Source of the DNA: an uncultured Leuconostoc sp.
Lineage (GTDB): Bacteria > Bacillota > Bacilli > Lactobacillales > Lactobacillaceae
Assembly: GCF_946222815.1 (NCBI RefSeq)
Contig: NZ_CAMJRK010000030.1
Span: 1 to 15,112, forward strand
Length of the DNA stretch: 15,112 nt
Direction of reading: 5' to 3'
The notes beneath the pieces were generated by a model that made no database searches, was not told the DNA's origin, and was given only the letters and a program-made list of their open reading frames with translations. The position numbers and the translations under genes are program-made. This document shows, piece after piece, positions 1 through 6,928 of the stretch (within the stretch, counting starts at the first letter, position 1; each line of letters opens with the position of its first letter).

Positions 1-501
1 AGACAGACATTAGACCGTATTGAAATACCATTAGCTGATGGTAAGCAGCTAATTGATACGCCTGGAATCGTTAAACGTGATCAAATTACTCATGTGTTAG
101 CTGATAAAGATTTAAAGTACGCATTACCAAAAAATGAAATTAAGCCACGTACTTATCAATTGAATGCTGAGCAAACAATTTTTATTGGCGGATTAGCTCG
201 TTTTGATTTTGAATTAGGCGAACGCACGCCTATAACAGCGTACTTTGAAAATAATTTATCTTTGCATCGGACTAAACTAAGTGGTGCAGATGATTTTTAT
301 GATAAACATGCTGGAATACTATTAACGCCATCTCCACAGGATACAACGATAACAAATCTGGTTAGGCACGAATTCAATATTACTGAGAAAAGTGACGTTG
401 TTTTTGCAGGCTTAGGCTGGATCTCTATTCCTGCCGGTATTAAAATCGCTGGTTGGGCACCACAGGGCGTTTCTGTCCTTATTCGAAAGGCAATGATTTA
501 A
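1..501 (+). CDS. yqeH: Ribosome biogenesis GTPase YqeH, 5'-truncated by the window edge
   Basis: The reading frame is open from base 1, so this is the C-terminal 166 residues of a longer protein. YqeH is a circularly permuted GTPase (motif order G4-G5-G1-G2-G3) needed for 30S subunit assembly. The visible part starts just before G3, and DTPG is at visible residues 19-22 (bases 55-66). The N-terminal zinc finger, G4/G5 and P-loop lie upstream, outside the window. The rest is the C-terminal domain thought to bind RNA or protein. An in-frame GTG at 94 could mimic a start, but the G3 motif upstream shows the frame continues. The TAA stop (499-501) shares one base with the ATG of yhbY, a typical coupling in this operon. 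Confidence 0.93.
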   Translation, partial: RQTLDRIEIPLADGKQLIDTPGIVKRDQITHVLADKDLKYALPKNEIKPRTYQLNAEQTIFIGGLARFDFELGERTPITAYFENNLSLHRTKLSGADDFYDKHAGILLTPSPQDTTITNLVRHEFNITEKSDVVFAGLGWISIPAGIKIAGWAPQGVSVLIRKAMI

Positions 502-815
502 TGTTACAACTAACAGGTAAGCAAAAACGTTTTTTGCGTTCAAAAGCAAATACGTTATCACCAATTTTTTCAGTGGGAAAAAATGGATTAACACAAGTGT
601 GGGTTAATGAACTCGTTTTAGCTATTTCAAAACGAGAGCTCGTTAAAATTAGTTTACAACAGAGTGCTGACAAATCAGCTAAAGACGTGGCAGAATTTAT
701 ACAAGCACATTCTGATATTACAGTAGCACAAACAATTGGACACACGTTGGTTTTGTTTTTACCAGCGCAAGAAGATAAGTATAAGAGAATTTCAGTTGAA
801 TTAGCTAAAATTTAA
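501..815 (+). CDS. yhbY: YhbY-family CRM-domain RNA-binding protein
   Basis: A 104-residue protein with the CRM (YhbY) fold: a basic start (MLQLTGKQKRFLRSKA) and the GxxG-type loop GKNG at residues 26-29. The sequence then runs through the alpha-beta domain to the end, so it is essentially one domain at the usual length of about 100 residues. Family members associate with pre-50S particles and are thought to assist ribosome assembly. I chose the ATG at 501 because residue 1 there matches the family start, an AAAGG ribosome site lies at 486-490, and the ATG overlaps the yqeH stop as TAATG. An in-frame ATG at 453 would add 16 unrelated residues inside yqeH. Cotranscription with yqeH and nadD is expected. 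Confidence 0.93.
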   Translation: MLQLTGKQKRFLRSKANTLSPIFSVGKNGLTQVWVNELVLAISKRELVKISLQQSADKSAKDVAEFIQAHSDITVAQTIGHTLVLFLPAQEDKYKRISVELAKI

Positions 816-833
816 TTTAAGGCGGTCATTGTA

Positions 834-1472
834 ATGAATGGTGTGTATACGATCTCAACTCAAATACAATCAGAAGTACAACCAAATCAAACCAAAAAAA
901 GAATCGGAATTTTTGGTGGTACTTTTAATCCACCACATATTGGTCAGTTAGTATTGGCCGAAACTGTTGGTAGACAACTTGGTTTGGAAAAAGTATTCTG
1001 GATGCCTAATGCACAGCCAATTGATGCGACGCATGCAAGTGCAATATCACCATCAAATCGTGTCCAATTAGTTAAAATGGCCATTATGGGTAATCCTTTT
1101 TTTGATATTGAGCTTATTGAGGTACGTAATGGTGGTAAATCATATACATATCAAACAATGCGCGAGCTAGTTGAGATGAACCCTGAGAATGATTATTATC
1201 TTATTATTGGTGGTGAAACAATTGAAAAGCTGCCAACATGGGATCATATTGAAGAACTGTCGCACTTAGTCACGTTTGCAGTGGGTGTTCATGGTGACCA
1301 AAAAAGGCCAACTAATTATCCGATGTTGTGGTGCGATGTACCAGATATTCGAATTACTTCTTCAGAAATTAGAACAAAGATACGAATGAAGCAAAGCGTT
1401 AATTACCTTGTACCTGAGCGTGAAGCCTTGTTTATAGCAGAATATAATTTGTATCGAGGTTTATATGACTAA
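834..1472 (+). CDS. nadD: Nicotinate-nucleotide adenylyltransferase, with altered catalytic motifs
   Basis: A 212-residue nucleotidyltransferase that would convert nicotinate mononucleotide and ATP to deamido-NAD. The Rossmann start RIGIFGGTFNPPH is at about residues 23-35 after a roughly 20-residue N-terminal extension; extensions of this kind occur in other lactic bacteria. The C-terminal ITSSEIR motif (174-180) corresponds to the family ISSSxxR. The oddity is the nucleotidyltransferase signature HxGH, which here reads HIGQ (35-38). The usual PPHK segment after the second strand reads as PIDATH, and the usual IIGGD/IIGAD reads IIGGE. The ribosome site AAGGCGG (819-825) fixes the start. The gene overlaps yqeK by 8 bp. 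The family is clear; catalytic competence is less certain. Confidence 0.9.
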   Translation: MNGVYTISTQIQSEVQPNQTKKRIGIFGGTFNPPHIGQLVLAETVGRQLGLEKVFWMPNAQPIDATHASAISPSNRVQLVKMAIMGNPFFDIELIEVRNGGKSYTYQTMRELVEMNPENDYYLIIGGETIEKLPTWDHIEELSHLVTFAVGVHGDQKRPTNYPMLWCDVPDIRITSSEIRTKIRMKQSVNYLVPEREALFIAEYNLYRGLYD

Positions 1473-2046
1473 ATATTTTAACGGCAGCATTGCCGAATTA
1501 GAGACAAAAATTGCAGCTGGACTATCCGACTATCGGTTTCAACATGTTTTACGTGTTCGAGATTACGCAGTTAAGTTAGCGCTTGAAAACGGTGTTGATA
1601 CTGATAAAGCGGAAGTTGCGGCTTTGGTTCATGATTATGCTAAAGAACGGTCAGACGATGATTTTTTAACTGTCATCGCGCGTAAAAATATGGATTCTGA
1701 TTTAATTAATTGGGGTAACTATATTTGGCATGGTGTGGTTGGTGCTGAAATGATCCGTGATGAACTTGGTGTGACGGATTTAGATATTTTAAACGCCGTA
1801 CGTGAACATACCACTGGTGGCGCAGCAGAGATGACGCTGTTATCACAAGTTTTGTTTATGGCTGATTATCTTGAAGTTGGTCGTGATTTTTCGGGTGTTG
1901 AAATCGCACGACAAATCACAAACCAATCTTTAGCAGCAGGTGTCAGGTATCAAATTGTACATACAGTGCGGCGACTTGTTGAAAAGGAAACGGCTATCTA
2001 TCCTAAAAGTATTACAACGTACAATTATTGGTTAACGAAATCGTAA
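1465..2046 (+). CDS. yqeK: YqeK-family HD-domain hydrolase (symmetrical Ap4A hydrolase)
   Basis: A 193-residue metal-dependent HD-domain protein. The metal ligands are visible as H27, the H56-D57 doublet (in LVHDYAK), a WHGVVGAE segment and a late MADYLE aspartate. YqeK enzymes are reported to split diadenosine tetraphosphate symmetrically to two ADP, which limits an alarmone-like stress nucleotide. The gene starts inside the nadD stop region (8-bp overlap), so translation of the two is probably coupled. The pairing with nadD is conserved across Firmicutes and suggests a link between NAD and adenylylated dinucleotide pools. No key residue appears missing and the length is usual. Confidence 0.92.
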   Translation: MTKYFNGSIAELETKIAAGLSDYRFQHVLRVRDYAVKLALENGVDTDKAEVAALVHDYAKERSDDDFLTVIARKNMDSDLINWGNYIWHGVVGAEMIRDELGVTDLDILNAVREHTTGGAAEMTLLSQVLFMADYLEVGRDFSGVEIARQITNQSLAAGVRYQIVHTVRRLVEKETAIYPKSITTYNYWLTKS

Positions 2047-2082
2047 TTAAAAAATTGATTTAAGAAAGCATGGGAAAAAATT

Positions 2083-2454
2083 TTGACAACAGCATTAGAT
2101 GTAATAACAGTTTTGAAAACAGCTGTAGAAGCAGTTGATAATAAAAAAGCAAATCATATTGTAGCACTTGATATGCGAAAAGTGAGTTTAATGGCGGACT
2201 ATTTTGTCATTGCAGATGCTGCATCAAATCGTCAGGTACAGGCGATAGCCACTGAAGTGAAAGACCAAGTTCTGGCTGCTGGTGGTGAAATTAAATTAGT
2301 TGAAGGGTTCCAAGCCGCAGACTGGGTTTTAATTGACTTAGGAGATGTTATTGTTCATATTTTCTCTACAGAACAACGTGGATTTTATAATTTAGAGCGT
2401 TTATGGGATGATGCACCTTATGTAGATTTAACAAAATTCCTTGTGATTGACTAA
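2083..2454 (+). CDS. rsfS: Ribosomal silencing factor RsfS
   Basis: A 123-residue single-domain RsfS/Iojap protein. Family hallmarks are visible in order: ADYFVIADAASNRQVQAIA (about 38-56), then EGFQAADWVLIDLGDVIVHIF (about 74-94), then RGFYNLERLWDDAP (about 98-111). RsfS binds L14 on the 50S subunit and blocks joining with 30S when nutrients are short. The start is a TTG at 2083: no ATG or GTG lies in frame between it and the upstream in-frame TGA at 2056-2058, and the only other candidate is ATT at 2080. The ribosome site is weak (TGGGA, 2071-2075). An ATG at 2070 is out of frame. The TAA stop overlaps a further ATG at 2454. Confidence 0.93.
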   Translation: MTTALDVITVLKTAVEAVDNKKANHIVALDMRKVSLMADYFVIADAASNRQVQAIATEVKDQVLAAGGEIKLVEGFQAADWVLIDLGDVIVHIFSTEQRGFYNLERLWDDAPYVDLTKFLVID

Positions 2455-2462
2455 TGAAAATT

Positions 2463-2490
2463 AGAGATGGGCAGCAGCTCATCTCTTTTT
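2463..2490 (+). terminator. Intrinsic terminator after rsfS
   Basis: A 10-bp stem (2463-2472 with 2477-2486, one G-T pair) closes a four-base AGCA loop and is followed by a T run (2486-2490). It lies 8 bases after the rsfS stop and splits the upstream ribosome-biogenesis genes from yqeM-tmcAL. The short T run suggests partial read-through. Confidence 0.8.
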
Positions 2491-2491
2491 C

Positions 2492-2500
2492 TGTTAAAAT
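2492..2500 (+). promoter_or_regulatory. Extended -10 promoter for yqeM
   Basis: TGTTAAAAT matches the extended -10 form TGnTATAAT except at one -10 base (TAAAAT). There is no convincing -35 at 17-18 bases. Transcription would begin near 2507, which is at or next to the yqeM ATG (2508). Confidence 0.5.
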
Positions 2501-2507
2501 ATAGAAT

Positions 2508-3266
2508 ATGACTAATGAAAACATACAAGATAATTATTCAACATTTGCTGAAAAATACGATACATTATTTAACGATGAGATGTATTATGAATGGGCAAAC
2601 TATGTTGTAAATAACACACAACCAGGTCGCGTACTCGACTTAGGTGGTGGCGCAGGAAGATTGGCCGTGTTACTGTCCAAAAAAAATTATAATGTTGATG
2701 TCTTAGACATATCTACTGAGATGTTAGCATTGGCACAGAAGCATGCGGCTGATTCTGATGTGGATGTGCAATTACTGCAAGCAGATATGCGTGAATGGTC
2801 CGATTGGGATTTTCGTTATCCGACAATAGTCAGCTTTGCTGATGCATTGAACTACCTACCAAATTTAAATGATTTTAAAGCAACGATTAGGCAGGTACAT
2901 GATCATCTTGAAGCGGGGGGACAATTTTTGTTTGATGTTATTACCCCGTACCAAATTAATGTATTATATGATAATTATTATTACAATAATGATGATGATG
3001 AAGAGAATATTTTTATCTGGACAAGTTATCCCGGAGAAACACCCAATAGTGTTGATCATGATTTGAAATTTTTTGTTTATGACGAAAAAATTGATGGATT
3101 TAAAATTTTACGTGAAATTCATCATGAACAAACTTATGCTTTGTCTGTTTTTCAACGTGAATTAAAATTAGCTGGGTTTGAAAATATAACCGTGTCGGCT
3201 GATTTTGGCAAGCAAAATATTAATGACACGACGGAACGCTGGTTTTTTAGAGCGGTGAAATCATGA
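2508..3266 (+). CDS. yqeM: YqeM-like class I SAM-dependent methyltransferase
   Basis: A 252-residue Rossmann methyltransferase. The N-terminal YSTFAEKYDTLFNDEMYYEW is typical of the YqeM group. SAM motif I is VLDLGGGAGRLAVLL (42-56), followed by the acidic motif II (VDVLDIS). The central ADMREW and FADALNYLP segments fit motifs III and IV. The substrate is not known for the family. Its constant position beside rsfS and tmcAL suggests a role in translation or a small-molecule step, which is inference. The start at 2508 is forced: an in-frame TAG sits at 2502 and no other start codon occurs before the conserved region. No Shine-Dalgarno is present, unlike most neighbours. The stop overlaps the tmcAL start as ATGA. 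Confidence 0.88.
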   Translation: MTNENIQDNYSTFAEKYDTLFNDEMYYEWANYVVNNTQPGRVLDLGGGAGRLAVLLSKKNYNVDVLDISTEMLALAQKHAADSDVDVQLLQADMREWSDWDFRYPTIVSFADALNYLPNLNDFKATIRQVHDHLEAGGQFLFDVITPYQINVLYDNYYYNNDDDEENIFIWTSYPGETPNSVDHDLKFFVYDEKIDGFKILREIHHEQTYALSVFQRELKLAGFENITVSADFGKQNINDTTERWFFRAVKS

Positions 3267-4447
3267 AGGCAGTTGGTATAGTAACAGAATATAATCCTTT
3301 TCATAATGGCCATATTTACCATATACAACAGGCAAAAAAGGAGACAGGGGCAGACGTTGTTGTGGCTATTATGTCGGGTAACTTTGTACAGCGTGGTGAA
3401 CCAGCGCTGTTTGACAAATGGACACGTACGCAAGCAGCGTTAGAAAATGGTGTTGATTTAGTTATTGAGTTACCAATATTTTATGCAGTACAGCCGAGTC
3501 ATTTATTTGCCGAAGGGGCAGTTAAATTATTAGCAGCTCTGGGAGTTAAGGATATGGTATTTGGTAGTGAACATGCTGATGTTGATTTTTTATCTTTGGC
3601 AAAAAAAGCACCTAGTGTGACACAAGGAAAAGAGTCACAAGATAAAAACCAAACTTTTGCCAGTGCGTATGCTAACCTTTTAGAAACTGAAACAGGTTTT
3701 AAATTAGAAGATCCTAATGATATTTTAGCACTTGGATATGCTAAAGCTGTTGTAGCGTTATCTGCAGATATTAAATTACATGCTATTCAGAGAGTGACAG
3801 CGGGCTATCATGACACAATGTTTTCAGATACGCAAACAATTGCATCAGCATCAGCAATTCGTTTAGCGTTACATAAAAATAAGTTGGAAAAAATACAAAA
3901 TGTTGTGCCAGACGTCACTTTACGAAATGTACAATCAATGAATAATACAATTGATTTTGAAGAGAAATTCTTACCATTGTTAAAATACCGGTTAATAACA
4001 GATACAGTAGGGCAATTAAACCAGATTTATCAAATGGCTGAAGGCATAGAACATCGGTTAGCAACTATCGCAGTAAGTGAACCAGGGCCACAAAGCTACC
4101 AAAATTTTATCAAATCAGTGAAATCAAAGCGGTATACATTTGCGCGAATGCAACGCACGTTATTATACACATTGTTAAATGTTAAAGTGGATCAAATGCA
4201 ATCTGCTATGCAAGCGCCTTATTTACGTGTTTTAGGATTTACAGATGCTGGTCAGCAATATTTAAATGGCATTAAAAAAACAGCTACATTACCATTGATT
4301 AGTAAAGTTGATCAGAATTTGACTAAAACTAATCTGCGGTTAGATTTTAAAGCTGGTAAACTGTGGCAAATGCTAGCAAATAATGCCGGGCAGCAACAAG
4401 ATGTGGCGCGTAAACCAATTTATGTTGCAAGTAAAAAGCAAATTTAG
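3263..4447 (+). CDS. tmcAL: tRNA(Met) cytidine acetate ligase TmcAL
   Basis: A 394-residue protein of the TmcAL (YlbM) family. It uses acetate and ATP to form N4-acetylcytidine at the wobble position of elongator tRNA-Met. The nucleotidyltransferase signature is intact: VGIVTEYNPFHNGHIYHI, with HNGH at residues 14-17. SGNFVQRGEPALFDKWTR follows at about 38-55, then VFGSEHADVD. The C-terminal half is the mostly helical tRNA-binding region. The length is close to the roughly 400 residues usual for the family. The start overlaps the yqeM stop by four bases (ATGA), so translation is likely coupled. Confidence 0.93.
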   Translation: MKAVGIVTEYNPFHNGHIYHIQQAKKETGADVVVAIMSGNFVQRGEPALFDKWTRTQAALENGVDLVIELPIFYAVQPSHLFAEGAVKLLAALGVKDMVFGSEHADVDFLSLAKKAPSVTQGKESQDKNQTFASAYANLLETETGFKLEDPNDILALGYAKAVVALSADIKLHAIQRVTAGYHDTMFSDTQTIASASAIRLALHKNKLEKIQNVVPDVTLRNVQSMNNTIDFEEKFLPLLKYRLITDTVGQLNQIYQMAEGIEHRLATIAVSEPGPQSYQNFIKSVKSKRYTFARMQRTLLYTLLNVKVDQMQSAMQAPYLRVLGFTDAGQQYLNGIKKTATLPLISKVDQNLTKTNLRLDFKAGKLWQMLANNAGQQQDVARKPIYVASKKQI

Positions 4448-4480
4448 CGCAATGTAATTATCGATATCTTAGGAGAAAAC

Positions 4481-5026
4481 ATGAAATATAATAAGAATCA
4501 ATTGCAAAAGTATCGTCAAAATGCTTTGGACTTTAATGAAAAAATTGATTTAGAAGACAACGCAAAAAAGCGTTTTCCAAATACAGTTTTAGCATTGTCA
4601 TTGTTAGAAGTAAAAGGCAATATTCGATATTATGATAACGAGGACCTCAGTCTTCACGCCGAAATTACTGGGGAAATTACGGTACCTTCCTCACGATCAT
4701 TGTTACCTGTTACACGGGCTATTCATCTTATAATTGACGAACGTTATATTGAAGATGAACAACGATTAAAAGATTTTGACGAAACAGAGGCTGTTTTTGT
4801 ATTAGAAAACGAGACATTAGATGTTGATGAGGCCATACTTGATAATATTATTGCAGAATTACCATTACAAATTTTAACAACAGCAGAAATAGCAAATGAC
4901 AAATTGCCTGCTGGAAAAGATTGGCATGTTGTTAGTGAAGAAGCGTTTGAAAATGAGAAAAAAAGCGATAATAATTCGGATTTAGACCCAAGGTTTGCTA
5001 AATTAGATGATTTTTTCAAAGAATGA
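4481..5026 (+). CDS. yceD: YceD/DUF177 family protein
   Basis: A 181-residue acidic protein of the DUF177 (YceD/YlbN) family. The recognisable core is the beta-rich segment ITGEITVPSSRSLLPVTRAI (about 63-82), equivalent to the family motif around (C)SRSL; the cysteine found in many homologues is replaced here by serine. The C-terminus is a low-complexity acidic tail with DPRFAKLDDFFK, also common in the family. The gene has a strong ribosome site (AGGAGA, 4471-4476). In many bacteria DUF177 is followed directly by rpmF (ribosomal protein L32), and a role near 23S rRNA has been suggested. Here no L32 gene follows; a two-component system does. Confidence 0.88.
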   Translation: MKYNKNQLQKYRQNALDFNEKIDLEDNAKKRFPNTVLALSLLEVKGNIRYYDNEDLSLHAEITGEITVPSSRSLLPVTRAIHLIIDERYIEDEQRLKDFDETEAVFVLENETLDVDEAILDNIIAELPLQILTTAEIANDKLPAGKDWHVVSEEAFENEKKSDNNSDLDPRFAKLDDFFKE

Positions 5027-5034
5027 GAAAATAC

Positions 5035-5063
5035 TTGCAAAAATTCAAAAATTACTCTAAACT
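5035..5063 (+). promoter_or_regulatory. Sigma-A-type promoter for the response regulator operon
   Basis: TTGCAA (5035-5040) and TAAACT (5058-5063) are separated by 17 bases, giving four or more consensus matches in each box. The spacer carries a tandem octamer AAAAATTC/AAAAATTA (5039-5054) that could be a regulator site, though AT-rich chance is likely. The expected leader is about 50 bases, ending in a TGAGGA ribosome site (5111-5116). No terminator lies between yceD and this promoter. Confidence 0.5.
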
Positions 5064-5122
5064 ATAGAGAAGTAATAAGAAATTTATTCGGTAATCGCCG
5101 ATCTAAATATTGAGGATAAATA

Positions 5123-5812
5123 ATGAGTAAAGTATTGATTGTTGAAGATGAAGAAAATTTGGCAAAGTTTGTAGGCCTTGAATTAAAGCATGAAGGTTAT
5201 GAAGTTGAGACTGTTTTAGATGGTCGTTCAGGATTGGATGCAGCGTTAGAAAATAACTATGATGTTATTTTGCTTGATTTAATGTTACCAGAATTAAATG
5301 GGTTAGAGGTTGCTCGTCGCTTACGGGAATCTAAGAAAACACCAATTATCATGATGACTGCACGTGATTCAGTTATTGATCGTGTTTCAGGATTAGATTA
5401 TGGCGCTGATGATTATTTAGTTAAACCATTTGCTATTGAAGAATTGTTAGCACGAATACGTTCATTACTCCGTCGTATTGCAATTGAAACAGAGTCTAAC
5501 GATAAGCATCGTTCAATCATTAATTTTAAAGACTTGCGTATTGAAAAAGAGAATCGTATTGCTCGTCGTGATGATCAAATCATTAATTTAACAAAACGTG
5601 AATACGATTTGTTGTTGACATTGGTGGAAAATATTAACGTTGTTCAATCACGTGAGCAATTGTTAAAAGAGGTTTGGGGTTTTGATTCAGAAGTTGAAAC
5701 CAATGTTGTTGATGTCTATATTCGATACTTACGTAATAAGATTGATGATCCAGAAAGTAAAGCATCTTATATTCAGACGGTTCGTGGTACTGGCTATGTT
5801 ATGCGTAGCTAA
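5123..5812 (+). CDS. OmpR-family response regulator
   Basis: A 229-residue DNA-binding response regulator with receiver and winged-helix domains. In the receiver (1-120), the acidic pocket is E8-D9, the phospho-accepting aspartate is D52 (LLDLMLP), the switch threonine is T79 and the invariant lysine is K101 (VKPF). All are intact. The C-terminal domain (about 130-229) has LTKREYDLLLTLVEN and the wing motif VRGTGYVM, which marks the OmpR/PhoB class. Overall it resembles ArlR/CsrR-type regulators of Firmicutes, but the regulon cannot be read from sequence. The kinase gene follows nine bases after the stop. The promoter just upstream may be autoregulated. Confidence 0.95.
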   Translation: MSKVLIVEDEENLAKFVGLELKHEGYEVETVLDGRSGLDAALENNYDVILLDLMLPELNGLEVARRLRESKKTPIIMMTARDSVIDRVSGLDYGADDYLVKPFAIEELLARIRSLLRRIAIETESNDKHRSIINFKDLRIEKENRIARRDDQIINLTKREYDLLLTLVENINVVQSREQLLKEVWGFDSEVETNVVDVYIRYLRNKIDDPESKASYIQTVRGTGYVMRS

Positions 5813-5821
5813 TGAGATATT

Positions 5822-6928
5822 ATGGCTAAAGAAATAAAAACAATTAAAAAAACCTCTCGTCGTTTCTCATTGAGCTGGCAACTTTCATTGGGAATGGCGT
5901 CTGGTTTTTTTGTTATATTTGGTGTCTTTGCTGTTATTGTAACTGAATTGGTTGAAAATTATTATGGCGATCTGCCAAATAAACTCTATCAGTACTTATG
6001 GCTTATTGTTATTTTAGGTGGTATGTCTGTTTTTATATTTACTTTCATCATAACACGTTATATTTTACGCCCAGTGAAGTCAATTGAAACAACTATAGAA
6101 GCTTTTGAAGATGATCCAATGACAACAATTCGTGCAGAAAAAACACGTTCAAATGATGAGTTTTCTGATTTGATTAGTTTGTTAAACCGCATGATTGATC
6201 GGTTGCAAAGCCTTATTGCTGCGCAACAACAGTTTGTGTCAGATGTGTCTCACGAATTACGTACGCCAGTGACAATTGTTAAAGGACATATGGACTTGCT
6301 GAATCGCTGGGGAAAAGATGAGCCAGATGTTTTGAATGATTCGATTGTGTCATCTTTGTCTGAAATGCAACGCATGGAAAATTTAATTAATGAGATGCTG
6401 AACTTAACTCGTGCGGAACAAATTCCAATTGAAAATGTTAAAGATGTTACAGAGGTGGGTGGTTTAGTCCACAGAGTCTTTGATAATTTCAAGATGATAC
6501 ACCCGGATTTCATTTTTACGCTTGATGATGATTTAATGCAAGATGCAAATGTTAAAGTACGTCAAGATCATATGGAACAAATATTAATCATTTTAGCTGA
6601 TAACGCGGTGAAGTATTCGTCTGATCGTAAAGAAATTCATTTTGCGTTGTCACAAACGACTAATCGGGTCGAAATTGGCATTCAAGATTTCGGTGAAGGA
6701 CTGTCTAGTGATGAAGTTGTGCGTGTGTTTGATCGTTTCTATCGTGTTGATAAGGCACGTTCGCGCGCTAAAGGTGGTAATGGCTTAGGTTTGAGTATTG
6801 CTCAACGTCTTGTTGAGGCCTATGGTGGTGAAATTACAATAGAAAGTGCATTGGGATCAGGATCAGTTTTCACCATACGTTTGCCACTTTATAAAGGAAA
6901 ATCAAATGATACACAGTTATCGAATTGA
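5822..6928 (+). CDS. Sensor histidine kinase with very short extracytoplasmic loop
   Basis: A 368-residue membrane kinase, presumably the partner of the regulator just upstream. A basic cytosolic start is followed by TM1 (about 19-41), a loop of about 15 residues (42-57), TM2 (58-78), HAMP (about 80-132), the H-box FVSDVSHELRTPV with phospho-histidine H144, and a HATPase with the N-box ILADNAVKYS, the G1 box IQDFGEG and the G2 box GGNGLGLSIA. It most resembles ArlS/CsrS-type kinases but lacks their large sensor domain, so the stimulus is probably sensed in or near the membrane or by a partner. The ribosome site is weak (GAG, 5814-5816). The last 23 bases overlap the acylphosphatase gene. Confidence 0.93.
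   Translation: MAKEIKTIKKTSRRFSLSWQLSLGMASGFFVIFGVFAVIVTELVENYYGDLPNKLYQYLWLIVILGGMSVFIFTFIITRYILRPVKSIETTIEAFEDDPMTTIRAEKTRSNDEFSDLISLLNRMIDRLQSLIAAQQQFVSDVSHELRTPVTIVKGHMDLLNRWGKDEPDVLNDSIVSSLSEMQRMENLINEMLNLTRAEQIPIENVKDVTEVGGLVHRVFDNFKMIHPDFIFTLDDDLMQDANVKVRQDHMEQILIILADNAVKYSSDRKEIHFALSQTTNRVEIGIQDFGEGLSSDEVVRVFDRFYRVDKARSRAKGGNGLGLSIAQRLVEAYGGEITIESALGSGSVFTIRLPLYKGKSNDTQLSN

Larger units (their letters stand above)
2454..2504 (+). other. 16-codon mini-ORF through the rsfS terminator
   Basis: An ATG overlaps the rsfS stop codon (TAATG, 2452-2456) and opens a 16-codon frame, MKIRDGQQLISFSVKI. It runs through the whole terminator hairpin and stops at TAG 2502-2504, three bases before the yqeM ATG. 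The arrangement would let a ribosome pass from rsfS to yqeM by termination-reinitiation. It could also arise by chance: nothing shows that it is translated, and no ribosome site is dedicated to it. Confidence 0.25.

Noticed and set aside
94..501. A separate gene starting at GTG 94
   Set aside because: The same frame is open from base 1 and carries the GTPase DTPG motif upstream, so this is the middle of yqeH.
2684..2691. Run of eight As in yqeM as a phase-variation or frameshift site
   Set aside because: The run codes cleanly for Lys-Lys-Asn in a conserved frame, and such runs are common in AT-rich genes.
3152..3433. Minus-strand frame of 93 codons across the yqeM-tmcAL junction
   Set aside because: It lies opposite two well-supported genes, has no family features, and its composition follows from the sense strand.
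5088..5101. TCGG/CCGA hairpin in the response-regulator leader as a possible riboswitch
   Set aside because: A four-pair stem alone in a leader of about 50 bases matches no riboswitch class I know.
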